A stretch of DNA of 64,000 nt from Bacteroidales bacterium (GCA_012517575.1 JAAYUQ010000086.1:1-64000), one strand, 5' to 3'. Positions 17,840 through 27,037 are shown, numbered from the stretch's first letter. The notes: generated by a model from the letters alone, not told the origin. Translations and numbers: made by a program.

Positions 17840-18136
17840 TTATCCGGCAGCTTTTATTTGCTGCATTAAGGTGTTTTTATCTATTGCTCCTGAATGTTTC
17901 CAAATCACATTTCCTCTTTTAAACAACATAAAGGTTGGAACTGCCTGTATTCCGTATTTGGCAGCCAATGCCTGATTTTTGTCCACATCCACTTTCAGCA
18001 CGCGTGCCTGTCCCTGAATTTCCTTTCCCAAACTTTCAATCACGGGACTCATGGCTTTACACGGGCCACACCATGTAGCAAAAAAATCTACCAATACCGG
18101 TTTGTCTCCATTTATGATATCCTGAAAAGTTTCCAT
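17840..18136 (-). CDS. trxA: Thioredoxin
   Basis: A 98-residue cytoplasmic thioredoxin with active site WCGPCK and the cis-proline loop AVPTF. There is no signal peptide or membrane segment, so it is a general disulfide reductant rather than a periplasmic TlpA/ResA-like protein. It is slightly shorter than the typical 105-110 residues, lacking part of the N-terminal strand region. It lies 61 bases downstream of the Hsp20 gene on the same strand; the two may form a small stress operon. Confidence 0.93.
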   Translation of the reverse strand: METFQDIINGDKPVLVDFFATWCGPCKAMSPVIESLGKEIQGQARVLKVDVDKNQALAAKYGIQAVPTFMLFKRGNVIWKHSGAIDKNTLMQQIKAAG

Positions 18137-18197
18137 AATTTTTTTCTTTCTTGTTTCGACAGTAAAAAAGGACTGCCTTCTAAAATTTCATTTTTTG

Positions 18198-18638
18198 TTA
18201 TTGAATGTCAATCTTTCGAGCCGGTTTTACTTTGGCTTCTTCTTTCTTTAGAATAATAATTTTTAGAATTCCGCTTTCATAAAAAGCCGAAATTTTTTCT
18301 GCATCTGCTGTTTCGGGTAAAATAAAAGAACGTGAAAACGACTGATAACTGAACTCGCGTTTTGTGTATTCTCCTTCCGTTTTTTCTTCGTCCAGTTTTT
18401 TGTTGGAAGAAACCGTCAGCACATCGTCGTTTATTTCGATTTTAATATCGCTTTTTGCGTAACCGGGCGCTGCCACATCAATTTCAAAAGCTTCACCACT
18501 TTGTTTGATGTTTACTGCCGGTAAAGTAGTAAGGTTCGTCGCCAGTTCCCGTTCCGTCCAGTCGGCGTCATTCCACTCGTTATCGAAATATGGGTCAAAA
18601 ATTGATGGCAGTTGTTCGGTTAGTCTGTTGGTTGCCAT
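18198..18638 (-). CDS. Hsp20/alpha-crystallin small heat-shock protein
   Basis: A 146-residue ATP-independent holdase chaperone. The alpha-crystallin domain spans about 42-135: it begins PAVNIKQSGEAFEIDVAAPG and ends with the family motif ESGILKIIILKK. The C-terminal I-x-I (KIDIQ) should dock neighbouring subunits in the oligomer. A strong Shine-Dalgarno-like GGAGGG precedes the ATG. It is followed by thioredoxin on the same strand. No CIRCE element is visible upstream. Confidence 0.93.
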   Translation of the reverse strand: MATNRLTEQLPSIFDPYFDNEWNDADWTERELATNLTTLPAVNIKQSGEAFEIDVAAPGYAKSDIKIEINDDVLTVSSNKKLDEEKTEGEYTKREFSYQSFSRSFILPETADAEKISAFYESGILKIIILKKEEAKVKPARKIDIQ

Positions 18639-18645
18639 ATCTCAG

Positions 18646-18651
18646 CCCTCC
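18646..18651 (-). promoter_or_regulatory. Shine-Dalgarno-like site of the Hsp20 gene
   Basis: The minus strand reads GGAGGG, seven bases before the ATG at 18638. This is a near-complete anti-Shine-Dalgarno match, unusual among the genes in this window, most of which have only A-rich leaders. Confidence 0.5.
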
Positions 18652-18865
18652 ATTATTTTAATTGGTTAAACATGTTCATTTTACAATTGAAATTGAAACA
18701 AAATAAGTACCAGAAGAAAAAATAGTCATTTTGACAATATCAACTGATTGAAAGAAGGTCATTTAGGCAGAAATACATAAAAAAATCTTATCTGAAATGA
18801 AGAACGGGTTATTTCGAGAAGCGCAACTTTTTTAAATTTCAAATCAGGGAAATTTAAAAATTAAA

Positions 18866-18997
18866 ATGATCAAAGTTTTTCCGAGAGATAGCCGAATAAA
18901 TATGGCCAAAAAACCGGAGGCAAATATCGAATTATTGAAATATGACAAAAAATGGATAATTTTGCAGTACTTAGATAAGAATTTTTTTGAAGAATAA
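18866..18997 (+). CDS. Doubtful 43-residue small protein
   Basis: An ATG-started frame encoding a basic, Lys-rich peptide beginning MIKVFPRDSRINMAKK and ending DKNFFEE. Nothing similar is recognised and there is no clear ribosome-binding site. A good promoter for the downstream O-methyltransferase gene lies inside it, which argues that the stretch is intergenic. Kept only because it is the longest frame in a 408-base gap. Confidence 0.2.
   Translation: MIKVFPRDSRINMAKKPEANIELLKYDKKWIILQYLDKNFFEE
18934..18964 (+). promoter_or_regulatory. Predicted promoter of the O-methyltransferase gene
   Basis: ATTG at 18934-18937, a 19-base spacer, then TAATTTTG at 18957-18964, with a predicted start near 18971 and a leader of about 76 bases. 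Confidence 0.5.
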
Positions 18998-19046
18998 ATT
19001 CAGGTGATAGTACCCGAATTTATTTTTTTCCAATAAAGAAGCATCA

Positions 19047-19673
19047 ATGTCGTTGGAAGATTACATATTGCAACATTCGGACAGAGAGCCGGCCTATTTG
19101 ACAAAAATCAGTCGTGATACGTATGTCAAACTTCTGAATCCCAGAATGGTTTCCGGCCATTTGCAAGGCAGAGTTCTGGCCATGTTGTGCAAAATGATTC
19201 GACCTCATACAGTGCTCGAAATCGGCACTTTCACCGGATATTCTGCTTTGTGTATTGCCGAAGCATTGAAGGAGGATGACGTTTTGCATACTGTTGAAAT
19301 AGATGATGAGCTGGAAGATTTGATTCTGGAAAATTTTGCCGGTTCGGAGCATGGGCACAAAATTCAATTGCATGTAGGAAATGCGTTGGAAATTATTCCC
19401 ACCATGAATGAAGTTTTCGATTTGGTGTTTATCGATGGAGATAAAAGAGAATATACCGCATATTATGAAACGGTTTTTCCGAAACTCGCTAATGGCGGTT
19501 TTATTCTTGCCGACAACACTTTGTGGAACGGGAAAGTTATTACGGAAACGAAAGCAAACGACAGACAAACGCTCGAAATCTTACGTTTCAACAATTTGAT
19601 AGTGGCCGATGACAGGATAGAAAAAGTAATGTTGCCCTTGAGGGATGGATTGACGATTATCAGAAAAAAATAA
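19047..19673 (+). CDS. Class I SAM-dependent O-methyltransferase
   Basis: A 208-residue methyltransferase of the caffeoyl-CoA/catechol O-methyltransferase family (Methyltransf_3). The SAM-binding glycine motif is LEIGTFTGYSALCIAEAL (about residues 56-73), followed by the acidic VEIDDE and the metal-binding pattern FIDGDKREY and LADNTLWNG. Bacterial members methylate small hydroxylated molecules with broad specificity, so the physiological substrate is unknown. It runs into the thioesterase gene after five bases and is probably co-transcribed with it. Confidence 0.88.
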   Translation: MSLEDYILQHSDREPAYLTKISRDTYVKLLNPRMVSGHLQGRVLAMLCKMIRPHTVLEIGTFTGYSALCIAEALKEDDVLHTVEIDDELEDLILENFAGSEHGHKIQLHVGNALEIIPTMNEVFDLVFIDGDKREYTAYYETVFPKLANGGFILADNTLWNGKVITETKANDRQTLEILRFNNLIVADDRIEKVMLPLRDGLTIIRKK

Positions 19674-19678
19674 ATGTT

Positions 19679-20098
19679 ATGACTTATACTTATGAGCTGG
19701 AAATGAAGGTGCGCGACTACGAGTGCGACTTGCAGGGAATTGTGAATAATGCAGTTTATCAGAACTACTTTGAGCACACGCGGCATGAATTTTTGAGGGA
19801 GAACCAACTTAGTTTTTCGGAATTGCATCAGCAAGGCATTGATGCTGTGGTTGCCCGCATCGAAATAGCATTCAAAAAATCTTTATTGCCGGGAGAAGTG
19901 TTTCTTTCCAAACTTTATCTAAAAAAAGAAGGGGTCAAATATAGTTTTTATCATGCATTATTTAAAAAGGCCGATGGATCACTTTGCGCCAGAGCAAAAG
20001 TAGATACAGTGGTAGTGGTCAATGGAAAGATGGTTTCTGCTTACGAACCTTTCGAAAAACTTTTGGCCGACAACGATGCCGAGAAAGAGAAAAAGTAA
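19679..20098 (+). CDS. YbgC-type acyl-CoA thioesterase (hotdog fold)
   Basis: A 139-residue 4-hydroxybenzoyl-CoA-thioesterase-like protein. The catalytic aspartate lies in RDYECDLQGIVNNAVY (about residues 12-27), the typical YbgC/FadM signature of a conserved D then GIVNN-Y. It hydrolyses acyl-CoA or acyl-ACP thioesters in the cytoplasm; chain-length preference is unknown. It starts five bases after the O-methyltransferase stop and 95 bases before the SufT-like gene. The C-terminus is charged (DAEKEKK). Confidence 0.88.
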   Translation: MTYTYELEMKVRDYECDLQGIVNNAVYQNYFEHTRHEFLRENQLSFSELHQQGIDAVVARIEIAFKKSLLPGEVFLSKLYLKKEGVKYSFYHALFKKADGSLCARAKVDTVVVVNGKMVSAYEPFEKLLADNDAEKEKK

Positions 20099-20193
20099 AA
20101 ATTTTTTCTCTTATCAGCAACAATTTGACTTCTCGAAGTGTTTGAAAACCAGAATAACATTTTTTATTGAAGAAACAATCAACAACCTATAAC

Positions 20194-20508
20194 ATGAGTG
20201 ATTTTTTGGAAACTGAAGAAAAGATAGTTCAAATGCTCCGAACGGTATATGACCCGGAAATTCCTGTTAATATTTATGATTTGGGATTGGTTTACAGCAT
20301 CGATGTAAGCGAAGACGGACATGTAGATATCGATATGACTTTGACAGCGCCCAATTGTCCGGTTGCCGATTTTATCATTGAAGATGTCCGCATGAAAGTT
20401 GAAAGTGTAGAAGGAGTAAAGGATGTAGACGTAAACATTGTGTACGAGCCGGCGTGGGACAAAAGCATGATGAGCGAAGAAGCAAAACTTGAACTTGGAT
20501 TATTATAA
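20194..20508 (+). CDS. MIP18/DUF59 Fe-S assembly protein (SufT-like)
   Basis: A 104-residue DUF59-domain protein that in other bacteria helps maturation of Fe-S proteins (SufT). The conserved block VYDPEIPVNIYDLGLVY is at about 15-31, and the key cysteine is in TLTAPNCPVADF. The ATG at 20194 fits the family; the TTG at 20167 only adds nine unrelated residues. It is close to sufE and sufS (convergent, with lpxH between), which supports an Fe-S role. Confidence 0.85.
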   Translation: MSDFLETEEKIVQMLRTVYDPEIPVNIYDLGLVYSIDVSEDGHVDIDMTLTAPNCPVADFIIEDVRMKVESVEGVKDVDVNIVYEPAWDKSMMSEEAKLELGLL

Positions 20509-20583
20509 AAAATATATTTTGAGAAAAAATCCACATACAAATATTAATTGTAGAATGATGTCATCAAGGGGAGGGCAGAAAGC

Positions 20584-21327
20584 ATGATTTACTTTCTTTC
20601 CGATGCTCATCTGGGTTCTCGCTTGATTGAAAATTCACGTGAGCATGAACAAAAACTCGTTCGGTGGTTGGAGCAGATTCGTCGGGATGCGGAAGCCATC
20701 TACCTGCTGGGAGATATTTTTGATTTCTGGTTTGAATACAAAACTGTCGTGCCAAAAGGATTTGTTCGATTTTTGGGGAAATTGGCCGAATTAACCGATC
20801 AAGGTATTGAAATTCATTTTTTTACTGGGAATCACGATATTTGGACCTTCGGCTATCTGGAGGAGGAAATCGGATTGATCGTTCATCGAGAGCCTTTAAC
20901 TGTACAGTTGGGCAACAAACGTTTTTATATGGCTCACGGAGACGGTTTGTACACCAATGAGCCAAAATTTCTTTTTATTAGAAAAATTTTTCACAATTCC
21001 TTTGCCCAGCGAATTTTTCAACTGGTGCCGCCCCGACTGGGACAGGCATTTGGCTATTGGTGGTCGAAAAAAAGTAGAGAGAAAGTTATTGATTTGGATA
21101 ACAAATACTTAGGTGAAGAAAATGAGCATCTTGTTATTTTTGCTAAAAATTATATTTCTACGCATGATGTAGATTTTTTGGTTTTTGGACATCGCCATAT
21201 AGCTCTTGATTTACAGCTGCAGCAGCAAAAAAGGGTAATAATACTCGGCGATTTTGTAGGGATTTTTTCTTATGGCGTTTTTGATGGAGAAAATTTTAGG
21301 CTCGAATATTTTGAACTAAAAGAATAA
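20584..21327 (+). CDS. lpxH: UDP-2,3-diacylglucosamine diphosphatase
   Basis: A 247-residue calcineurin-like metallophosphoesterase that removes UMP from UDP-2,3-diacylglucosamine to give lipid X in lipid A synthesis. Metal ligands are in D7-x-H9 (SDAHLGS), GDIFD (43-47), GNHD (82-85), the AHGD loop (117-120) and GHRH (202-205). Length is normal for LpxH. Related UDP-sugar pyrophosphatases cannot be excluded entirely. The stop is only eight bases from the convergent sufE stop. Confidence 0.88.
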   Translation: MIYFLSDAHLGSRLIENSREHEQKLVRWLEQIRRDAEAIYLLGDIFDFWFEYKTVVPKGFVRFLGKLAELTDQGIEIHFFTGNHDIWTFGYLEEEIGLIVHREPLTVQLGNKRFYMAHGDGLYTNEPKFLFIRKIFHNSFAQRIFQLVPPRLGQAFGYWWSKKSREKVIDLDNKYLGEENEHLVIFAKNYISTHDVDFLVFGHRHIALDLQLQQQKRVIILGDFVGIFSYGVFDGENFRLEYFELKE

Positions 21328-21341
21328 AGTTTGATTTATTC
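21322..21341. terminator. Weak hairpin across the lpxH/sufE stop codons
   Basis: GAATAAA (21322-21328) pairs with TTTATTC (21335-21341) around a six-base loop. It contains both stop codons of the convergent genes. The stem is short and A/T-rich, so termination here is doubtful. Confidence 0.25.
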
Positions 21342-21758
21342 CTGTTTCGATTTGAAAGCCAACGCATACATTTTCATTTGCTTCAGCATAGCCACCAATC
21401 CGTTGGAACGCGTAGGAGACAGATGTTCTCGCAAGCCAATTTTGTCAATACAATACAAATCGGCATTCAGAATTTCGTCCGGTGTGTGCCCAGATAAAAC
21501 ATGAATGAGCAGATAAACAATTCCCTTCACCAGTACAGCATCGCTATCGCCTCGAAAATAAATTTTCCCGTCTTTCATTTGCGCATCCAGCCATACACGA
21601 CTCTGGCAGCCTTCAATCAGATTTTGAGGTGTTTTATATTCATTTTCGAGTGGTTCCAGCGAATTCCCCATATCGATAAGCAGCGCATATTTATCCATCC
21701 AGTCGTCAAACTGACTGAACTGTTCTATCATTTCATCCTGTAATTCGTTGATTGTCAT
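21336..21758 (-). CDS. sufE: SufE-family sulfur acceptor
   Basis: A 140-residue SufE protein that accepts persulfide sulfur from the cysteine desulfurase SufS and passes it to the SufBCD scaffold. The acceptor cysteine is C51 in IEGCQSRVWL, and the helix EMIEQFSQFDDWMDKYALLI is typical. It lies 62 bases downstream of sufS on the same strand. The sufBCD genes are not in this window. Confidence 0.94.
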   Translation of the reverse strand: MTINELQDEMIEQFSQFDDWMDKYALLIDMGNSLEPLENEYKTPQNLIEGCQSRVWLDAQMKDGKIYFRGDSDAVLVKGIVYLLIHVLSGHTPDEILNADLYCIDKIGLREHLSPTRSNGLVAMLKQMKMYALAFKSKQE

Positions 21759-21820
21759 TGTTCCTTAAAATGTATTATTTTTAAAAATTTTCAACCGTAT
21801 TTTTCTTTGACTGCAAGCAG

Positions 21821-23044
21821 TTATTTGAGCATGTTTACAACTTTTTTAAGCGCTTCCGTAAATCGGTCGATTTCTTCTTTGGTATTGTAGAAAGCAAATG
21901 AAGCACGCACAGTTCCGGGAATGCCATACACATCCATAATGGGTTGGGCACAATGATGACCGGTTCGAACCGCTATTCCCAACTTGTCGAGCAACATGCC
22001 AATGTCGTAGGGATGAATTCCATCAACCAAAAAAGAAAGAACGGAAGATTTATTTTTGGCAGTGCCAATAATGTGAATATTTTCTATTTCTTTCAGTCGC
22101 TGTTCGGCGTATCGGAGCAGTTCGTTCTCATAAGCGGCAATCTTGTCGAGTCCGATTTGGTCAACATATCGAAGCGCTTCAGCCAAAGCTGTGGAACCAA
22201 CATAATCTGGTGTCCCGGCTTCAAACTTGAACGGAAGTTCACTATAAGTTGTTTTTTCAAAAGTAACGGTAGAAATCATTTCTCCGCCACCTTGATAGGG
22301 AGGAATGGCATTCAGCCATTTTTCCTTACCATAAAGTACGCCGATACCTGTCGGGCCATAAATTTTATGTCCCGAGAAAACGTAAAAATCGGCATCCAAT
22401 TCCTGTACATCAACCGCCAAATGAGGAACAGCCTGAGCTCCATCAATCAAAACAGGAATGTTTTTTTCATGAGCAATCTGAATGATTTCCTTCACCGGAT
22501 TAATGCTTCCCAGCACATTGGAAACATGAGTTACCGAAACGATTCGCGTTTTTTTGTTGAGCAAAGAAGAATAGGCAGTCATATCGAGTTCTCCATTTTC
22601 GCTGACGGGAATGACGCGCAGCTTCATTGCTTTGCGTTCGCAGAGCATTTGCCACGGAACGATATTAGAATGATGTTCCATTGCCGAGATAACAACTTCG
22701 TCGCCAGCGCTACAAAATGCTTCGCCAAAGGAAAAGGCTACCAAGTTAATAGATTCTGTTGTCCCTCGCGTAAAAACAATTTCTTCTTTTTTTTCAGCAT
22801 GGAGGAACTTTGCAGCAATCAGTCGGGCAGCTTCGTGCGCTTCAGTAGCTTTCAGACTGAGATAGTGAACGCCCCGATGAATATTGGCATTCAGGTGGAA
22901 ATAAGCATATTCGATTTTTTCTACCACGCAACGCGGTTTTTGGGTAGTGGCAGCATTGTCGAAATAAATCAAGTCCTTATTGTAAATTTTCTCGTTTAAA
23001 ATGGGAAAATCGGCTCTGATATGTTCAATTTCTTCTTTATTCAT
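21821..23044 (-). CDS. sufS: Cysteine desulfurase SufS
   Basis: A 407-residue class V aminotransferase-fold enzyme that releases sulfur from cysteine for Fe-S cluster assembly. The pyridoxal-phosphate lysine is K227 in SGHKIYG, the catalytic cysteine is C365 in RTGHHCAQP, and NAATTQ is near the N-terminus. It is a type II (SufS/CsdA) desulfurase, which needs SufE, encoded next. A TAATTTTG -7 element lies on the minus strand at 23088-23081. Confidence 0.96.
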   Translation of the reverse strand: MNKEEIEHIRADFPILNEKIYNKDLIYFDNAATTQKPRCVVEKIEYAYFHLNANIHRGVHYLSLKATEAHEAARLIAAKFLHAEKKEEIVFTRGTTESINLVAFSFGEAFCSAGDEVVISAMEHHSNIVPWQMLCERKAMKLRVIPVSENGELDMTAYSSLLNKKTRIVSVTHVSNVLGSINPVKEIIQIAHEKNIPVLIDGAQAVPHLAVDVQELDADFYVFSGHKIYGPTGIGVLYGKEKWLNAIPPYQGGGEMISTVTFEKTTYSELPFKFEAGTPDYVGSTALAEALRYVDQIGLDKIAAYENELLRYAEQRLKEIENIHIIGTAKNKSSVLSFLVDGIHPYDIGMLLDKLGIAVRTGHHCAQPIMDVYGIPGTVRASFAFYNTKEEIDRFTEALKKVVNMLK

Positions 23045-23324
23045 GTATTATAAAACTACCTGAAGAGTGTTTTTGTTTTGCAAAATTACAAAAAAATGAA
23101 GAAACATTATTTCTGAAATTTTTGGGAAATGTTTTTATTAATGAATTTGAAATAATGAAGAATGAGGAAATGTGATTTTGAAGAAAAGTGAAAACAAGGT
23201 TTTGAATATGAAACGAAAATTCTGATAAATATAGCTTGTCAACATCCAATTTGTAAGTTATTCCATCAGAAAATTTCAAAAAAAACCGTAACTTCGTTGA
23301 ATTAAATGCAAAAATCTCAACTCC

Positions 23325-24326
23325 ATGAAAGTTTTATTTATTGGCGGAACAGGCATTATCAGTTCGGCATGTACGGAAGCAGCCATTGCCAAAGGTATGG
23401 AAGTTTTTCATCTGAATCGTGGAACGACCAATAAAGAAAATGTTCCGAAAGAAGTAGTAACTATTCATGCCGATATCCGCAATGGTGATGAAGCTGAAAC
23501 AAAACTAAAAGGACATTATTTTGATGCTGTGGTCGATTTTATAGCTTTTGAACCGCATCACATCGTTCAGGACATTCAACTTTTCAGAGACTGCACTGCT
23601 CAATTTGTGTTTATCAGCTCTGCTTCAGCCTATCAAAAGCCACCCGAAAAATTGCCAATTACTGAAAGAACTCCTCTGTGGAATCCTTATTGGGATTATT
23701 CACAAAAGAAAATTTTGTGCGAAAAACTGTTGCAGAGTGAAGGAGAAAAATCAGGTTTTCCTTATACCATTGTTCGTCCTTCGCATACCTACAATCAAAA
23801 AAAAGTGCCGGCCATAGGTGGTTACACGGTTTTGCATCGAATGTTGAAGGGGCAGCCGGTGGTGTTGCATGGCGATGGAACTTCTGTGTGGACATTGACC
23901 TATCATCGCGATTTTGCAGTCGGTTTAGTCGGATTGTTGGGAAACAATGCTGCCATTCACCAAGATTTTCACATCACTTCTGACGAATGGTTGACGTGGA
24001 ACGGAATTTATAACATTTTGGCAAGCGAATTGGGCGTTGAGCCAAAAACGGTTCATATTCCATCGGAAATTATTGCCTTATACGATAAGGAAATGGGAGC
24101 AAATTTATTGGGAGACAAATCGCACAGCATGATTTTCGACAATTCCAAGATAAAAAAGTTTGTACCCGAATTTTGTGCCAAAACGCCTTTTAGTTCCGGA
24201 GCGGCAGAAGTCGTTCAATGGTTCAGAGAGAACACCCTGTTCAAAGGACCTGATGCTGCTGTGGAGAATTGGATGAATCGCCTGATAGAAGATTGGCAAG
24301 GGTTCAAGTCGTTTCGAAAACATTAA
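23325..24326 (+). CDS. Atypical extended SDR, NAD-dependent epimerase-like
   Basis: A 333-residue Rossmann-fold protein. The nucleotide-binding motif is GGTGIIS at 8-14, and the YxxxK catalytic pair appears as YSQKK in a DYSQKKILCEKLL segment near residue 125. The proline-rich ISSASAYQKPPEKLP is like plant CSP41/isoflavone-reductase-type SDRs. Its substrate is unknown; bacterial relatives are annotated as sugar-nucleotide epimerases without proof. It is monocistronic with about 280 bases upstream. Classification is good, function is not. Confidence 0.75.
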   Translation: MKVLFIGGTGIISSACTEAAIAKGMEVFHLNRGTTNKENVPKEVVTIHADIRNGDEAETKLKGHYFDAVVDFIAFEPHHIVQDIQLFRDCTAQFVFISSASAYQKPPEKLPITERTPLWNPYWDYSQKKILCEKLLQSEGEKSGFPYTIVRPSHTYNQKKVPAIGGYTVLHRMLKGQPVVLHGDGTSVWTLTYHRDFAVGLVGLLGNNAAIHQDFHITSDEWLTWNGIYNILASELGVEPKTVHIPSEIIALYDKEMGANLLGDKSHSMIFDNSKIKKFVPEFCAKTPFSSGAAEVVQWFRENTLFKGPDAAVENWMNRLIEDWQGFKSFRKH

Positions 24327-24475
24327 ATGGTTAAAGTTGCTTAAACCGTAACACTCACAGTCATAAAGGCAGATTACTGTAATTTTAAGTTGCATGGAAT
24401 GAGCTTTTGAAAAAAAATAATGTATTTTTGTACTCAAATTTCCTCATTTAGCTGAAAACATAAACCATCATTCTT

Positions 24476-26992
24476 ATGAACAAAAGTTTATTTCAAAAAT
24501 TGCTGCCGCATTTTGTAGCGCTCATTTTGTTTTTTTGTTTGTCGTTCTGGTATTTTTCTCCCGTTTTGGAGGGTAAGCAACTGATGGGACATGATACCCA
24601 AAGTTGGATGTATGCAGCCAAAGAGACCCTTGATTACAACCAGACCCATGATGACAAAACCTTATGGACTAACTCGATGTTTAGTGGGATGCCTAATTAT
24701 CAAATTTCGATGACGCAACCCAACAACATTATCAAATATGTAGATCAACTTTTCAAATCCTTGCCTTCGCCCGTATTTTTTCTGGTACTCTATCTTTTGT
24801 GTTTTTATATTTTACTTTTAGCTTTCGGAATCAGTCCGTGGCTGGCCATCATTGGTTCGTTGGCCTTTTCCTTTGCCTCGTATAATTTTATTATTCTCTC
24901 TGTCGGCCATAATTCTAAAGCCATTACCATAGCTTATACTGCGCCACTTATTGGTAGTATTTATATGGCTTTCCGTTCAAAAAGGATGTTGGGAAGCCTG
25001 CTGACGGCACTTTTTCTGAGTTTGGCCATTTACGCCAATCATATTCAAATTCTTTATTATACACTACTCATCGTTTTGGTTTTTGGCTTGGTGGAACTGA
25101 TTTTCAGCATAAAGGAGAAAAAGACAAGCGCTTATTTTAAAACGTTAGGTTTGCTGATTATAGCGGCATTGCTGGCAGTAGGAATGAATGCCACAAGTTT
25201 GCTCACCACCTACGAATACAGTCAGTACACCATGCGTGGAAAATCGACAGGACTTACCATTGATGAACAGAATGCACAACACGGACTAAACAAGGATTAT
25301 ATTACTCAATGGAGTTACGGAATCGATGAAACGCTGACATTGCTTATCCCGAATTTTAAGGGAGGAGCCAGCGCCGGTACACTTTCGCCGGAAAGTAAAA
25401 CCGCCCAGCGACTGACAAGTTATGGAGTTCCCAATGTGGAAAGAATGATGAAAGAAATGCAACTTCCTCTGTATTGGGGCACACAGCCCGGAACAGCAGG
25501 TCCGGTGTATGTAGGAGCAATTGTCTGTTTTCTGTTTGTGTTGGGGATTTTTTTGGTGGATAAACGCACAAAATGGTGGCTATTGCCATTGATTATTCTT
25601 TCCATCATGCTTTCATGGGGAAAAAATTTTATGCCGCTTACCGACTTTTTCATCCAGTATGTTCCTCTTTACAATAATTTTCGTACGGTTTCCATGATTT
25701 TGGTAATTGCCAGTTTTGGTATGGCATTGATGGCCGTATTGGCGTTAAAGGAAGTATTTAAACCTCACGCCGATAAGACAAAACTTTTACGCCCTATTTC
25801 GATCAGTGCAGCAATAGTTGGTGGCATTTGCTTGATTTTTGCTGCTGTTCCTTCTCTGGCAGGAAATTTTGTTTCACCGGCTGATGCGCAATTTACTGGC
25901 GATTATGCTTTTTTGAAAGAAACGCTTCCTCTGGATAGACAAGCTTTACTCCGTAGCGATGCCTTGCGCTCTTTGGCTTTTGTTGTTCTCTCAGCCGGCT
26001 TGATTTGGCTCTATGCCAAAAATCTGGTTAAAAAGAATCTTACTTATGTTTTCTTGGGATGCTTGATGCTGGGAGACTTGGTGCCGGTAGCCAAAAGGTA
26101 TTTAAACGATGACAACTTCACACGAAAAAGAAGCATCGAAAAGTTTGTTCAGCCATCGACTGCAGATAAAATTATTCTTCAAGACAAATCGCAGTTCAGG
26201 GTACTCGATGCTACGGTAGATATTTTCAATGATGCTTCCCCCTCATATTTCCACAAAAATATTGGTGGATATCATGCGGCAAAATTGCGTCGTTATCAGG
26301 AGTTGATCAATGTTCACCTCACAAAGGAACTCGGGCAGTTGTTTGGAGCGTTTGGAAGAGCTAAGACGATAGATGAAATTGTACCGGTGATGGATTCATT
26401 GGGCGTTTTGAACATGCTGAACATGAAATATGTGATTTACAACAAGGAAGCGCCTCCTTTAGTAAATCCTTATGCCAACGGCAATGCATGGCTGGTAAAA
26501 AACATAAGAATTGCTGAAAATGCAGATGAGGAAATGCGTTTGTTGGGAGAAATAGATACCAAAACAGAGGTAGTGGTGGATAAATCTTTTGCATCACTTT
26601 TGCCTGCCAAGATTATTCCCGATTCAACAGCTCGCATTCAACTTGTCAGCTACGAGCCGAATCACCTGATTTATAATTTCAGTTCAAAAACCGATCAGCT
26701 GGCTGTTTTTTCTGAAATTTATTACGATAAGGGTTGGAACGCATACATTAATGGCAGGAAAGTTCCCTATCTTCGTGCCAACTATCTGCTAAGAGCAATG
26801 CCTTTGAAAGCTGGTTCTTATCAAATAGAATTTAAATTTGAACCTGACTCTTACAGAATTGGCAATATAATTGCCCTTGTTTCATCGGTTTTGTTTGTGC
26901 TTTGGCTGCTGGGTTTTATTTATATCAGTTGGAAAAAATCGACTCCATCAAATGGGGAATCGAGAATAGGAGAAAACATTCAGAAAAAATGA
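24476..26992 (+). CDS. YfhO-family multispanning membrane protein
   Basis: An 838-residue inner-membrane protein with an N-terminal helix at about 10-30, many further membrane helices to about residue 520, a soluble extracytoplasmic region (about 540-800) and a last helix near 808-828. This matches the YfhO family, a GT-C-like fold; B. subtilis YfhO is implicated in glycosylating lipoteichoic acid. In Bacteroidota the role is unknown, perhaps transfer of a sugar from a lipid carrier to an envelope glycan. A TATTTTTG box at 24423-24430 may be the -7 element. It is followed 45 bases later by ftsX. Confidence 0.8.
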   Translation: MNKSLFQKLLPHFVALILFFCLSFWYFSPVLEGKQLMGHDTQSWMYAAKETLDYNQTHDDKTLWTNSMFSGMPNYQISMTQPNNIIKYVDQLFKSLPSPVFFLVLYLLCFYILLLAFGISPWLAIIGSLAFSFASYNFIILSVGHNSKAITIAYTAPLIGSIYMAFRSKRMLGSLLTALFLSLAIYANHIQILYYTLLIVLVFGLVELIFSIKEKKTSAYFKTLGLLIIAALLAVGMNATSLLTTYEYSQYTMRGKSTGLTIDEQNAQHGLNKDYITQWSYGIDETLTLLIPNFKGGASAGTLSPESKTAQRLTSYGVPNVERMMKEMQLPLYWGTQPGTAGPVYVGAIVCFLFVLGIFLVDKRTKWWLLPLIILSIMLSWGKNFMPLTDFFIQYVPLYNNFRTVSMILVIASFGMALMAVLALKEVFKPHADKTKLLRPISISAAIVGGICLIFAAVPSLAGNFVSPADAQFTGDYAFLKETLPLDRQALLRSDALRSLAFVVLSAGLIWLYAKNLVKKNLTYVFLGCLMLGDLVPVAKRYLNDDNFTRKRSIEKFVQPSTADKIILQDKSQFRVLDATVDIFNDASPSYFHKNIGGYHAAKLRRYQELINVHLTKELGQLFGAFGRAKTIDEIVPVMDSLGVLNMLNMKYVIYNKEAPPLVNPYANGNAWLVKNIRIAENADEEMRLLGEIDTKTEVVVDKSFASLLPAKIIPDSTARIQLVSYEPNHLIYNFSSKTDQLAVFSEIYYDKGWNAYINGRKVPYLRANYLLRAMPLKAGSYQIEFKFEPDSYRIGNIIALVSSVLFVLWLLGFIYISWKKSTPSNGESRIGENIQKK

Positions 26993-27037
26993 TGCAACGG
27001 AATCAATTAGACAATTTTTAGAAAAAGAACATCGGAA

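Larger units (their letters stand above)
18639..19046. other. Divergent 408-base intergenic region
   Basis: Between the Hsp20 and O-methyltransferase genes, which point away from each other. It holds the Hsp20 Shine-Dalgarno-like site, a possible 43-codon reading frame (18866-18997) and a plus-strand promoter (18934-18964). The segment 18660-18860 is AT-rich with nothing I can name. Confidence 0.5.

Noticed and set aside
21944-22999. 351-codon plus-strand frame opposite sufS
   Set aside because: It is wholly antisense to a well-supported cysteine desulfurase gene and its protein has no domain-like pattern.
23037-23279. 80-codon minus-strand frame before sufS
   Set aside because: Overlaps the sufS start, is Phe/Ser-rich without family features, and covers the region where the sufS promoter element lies.
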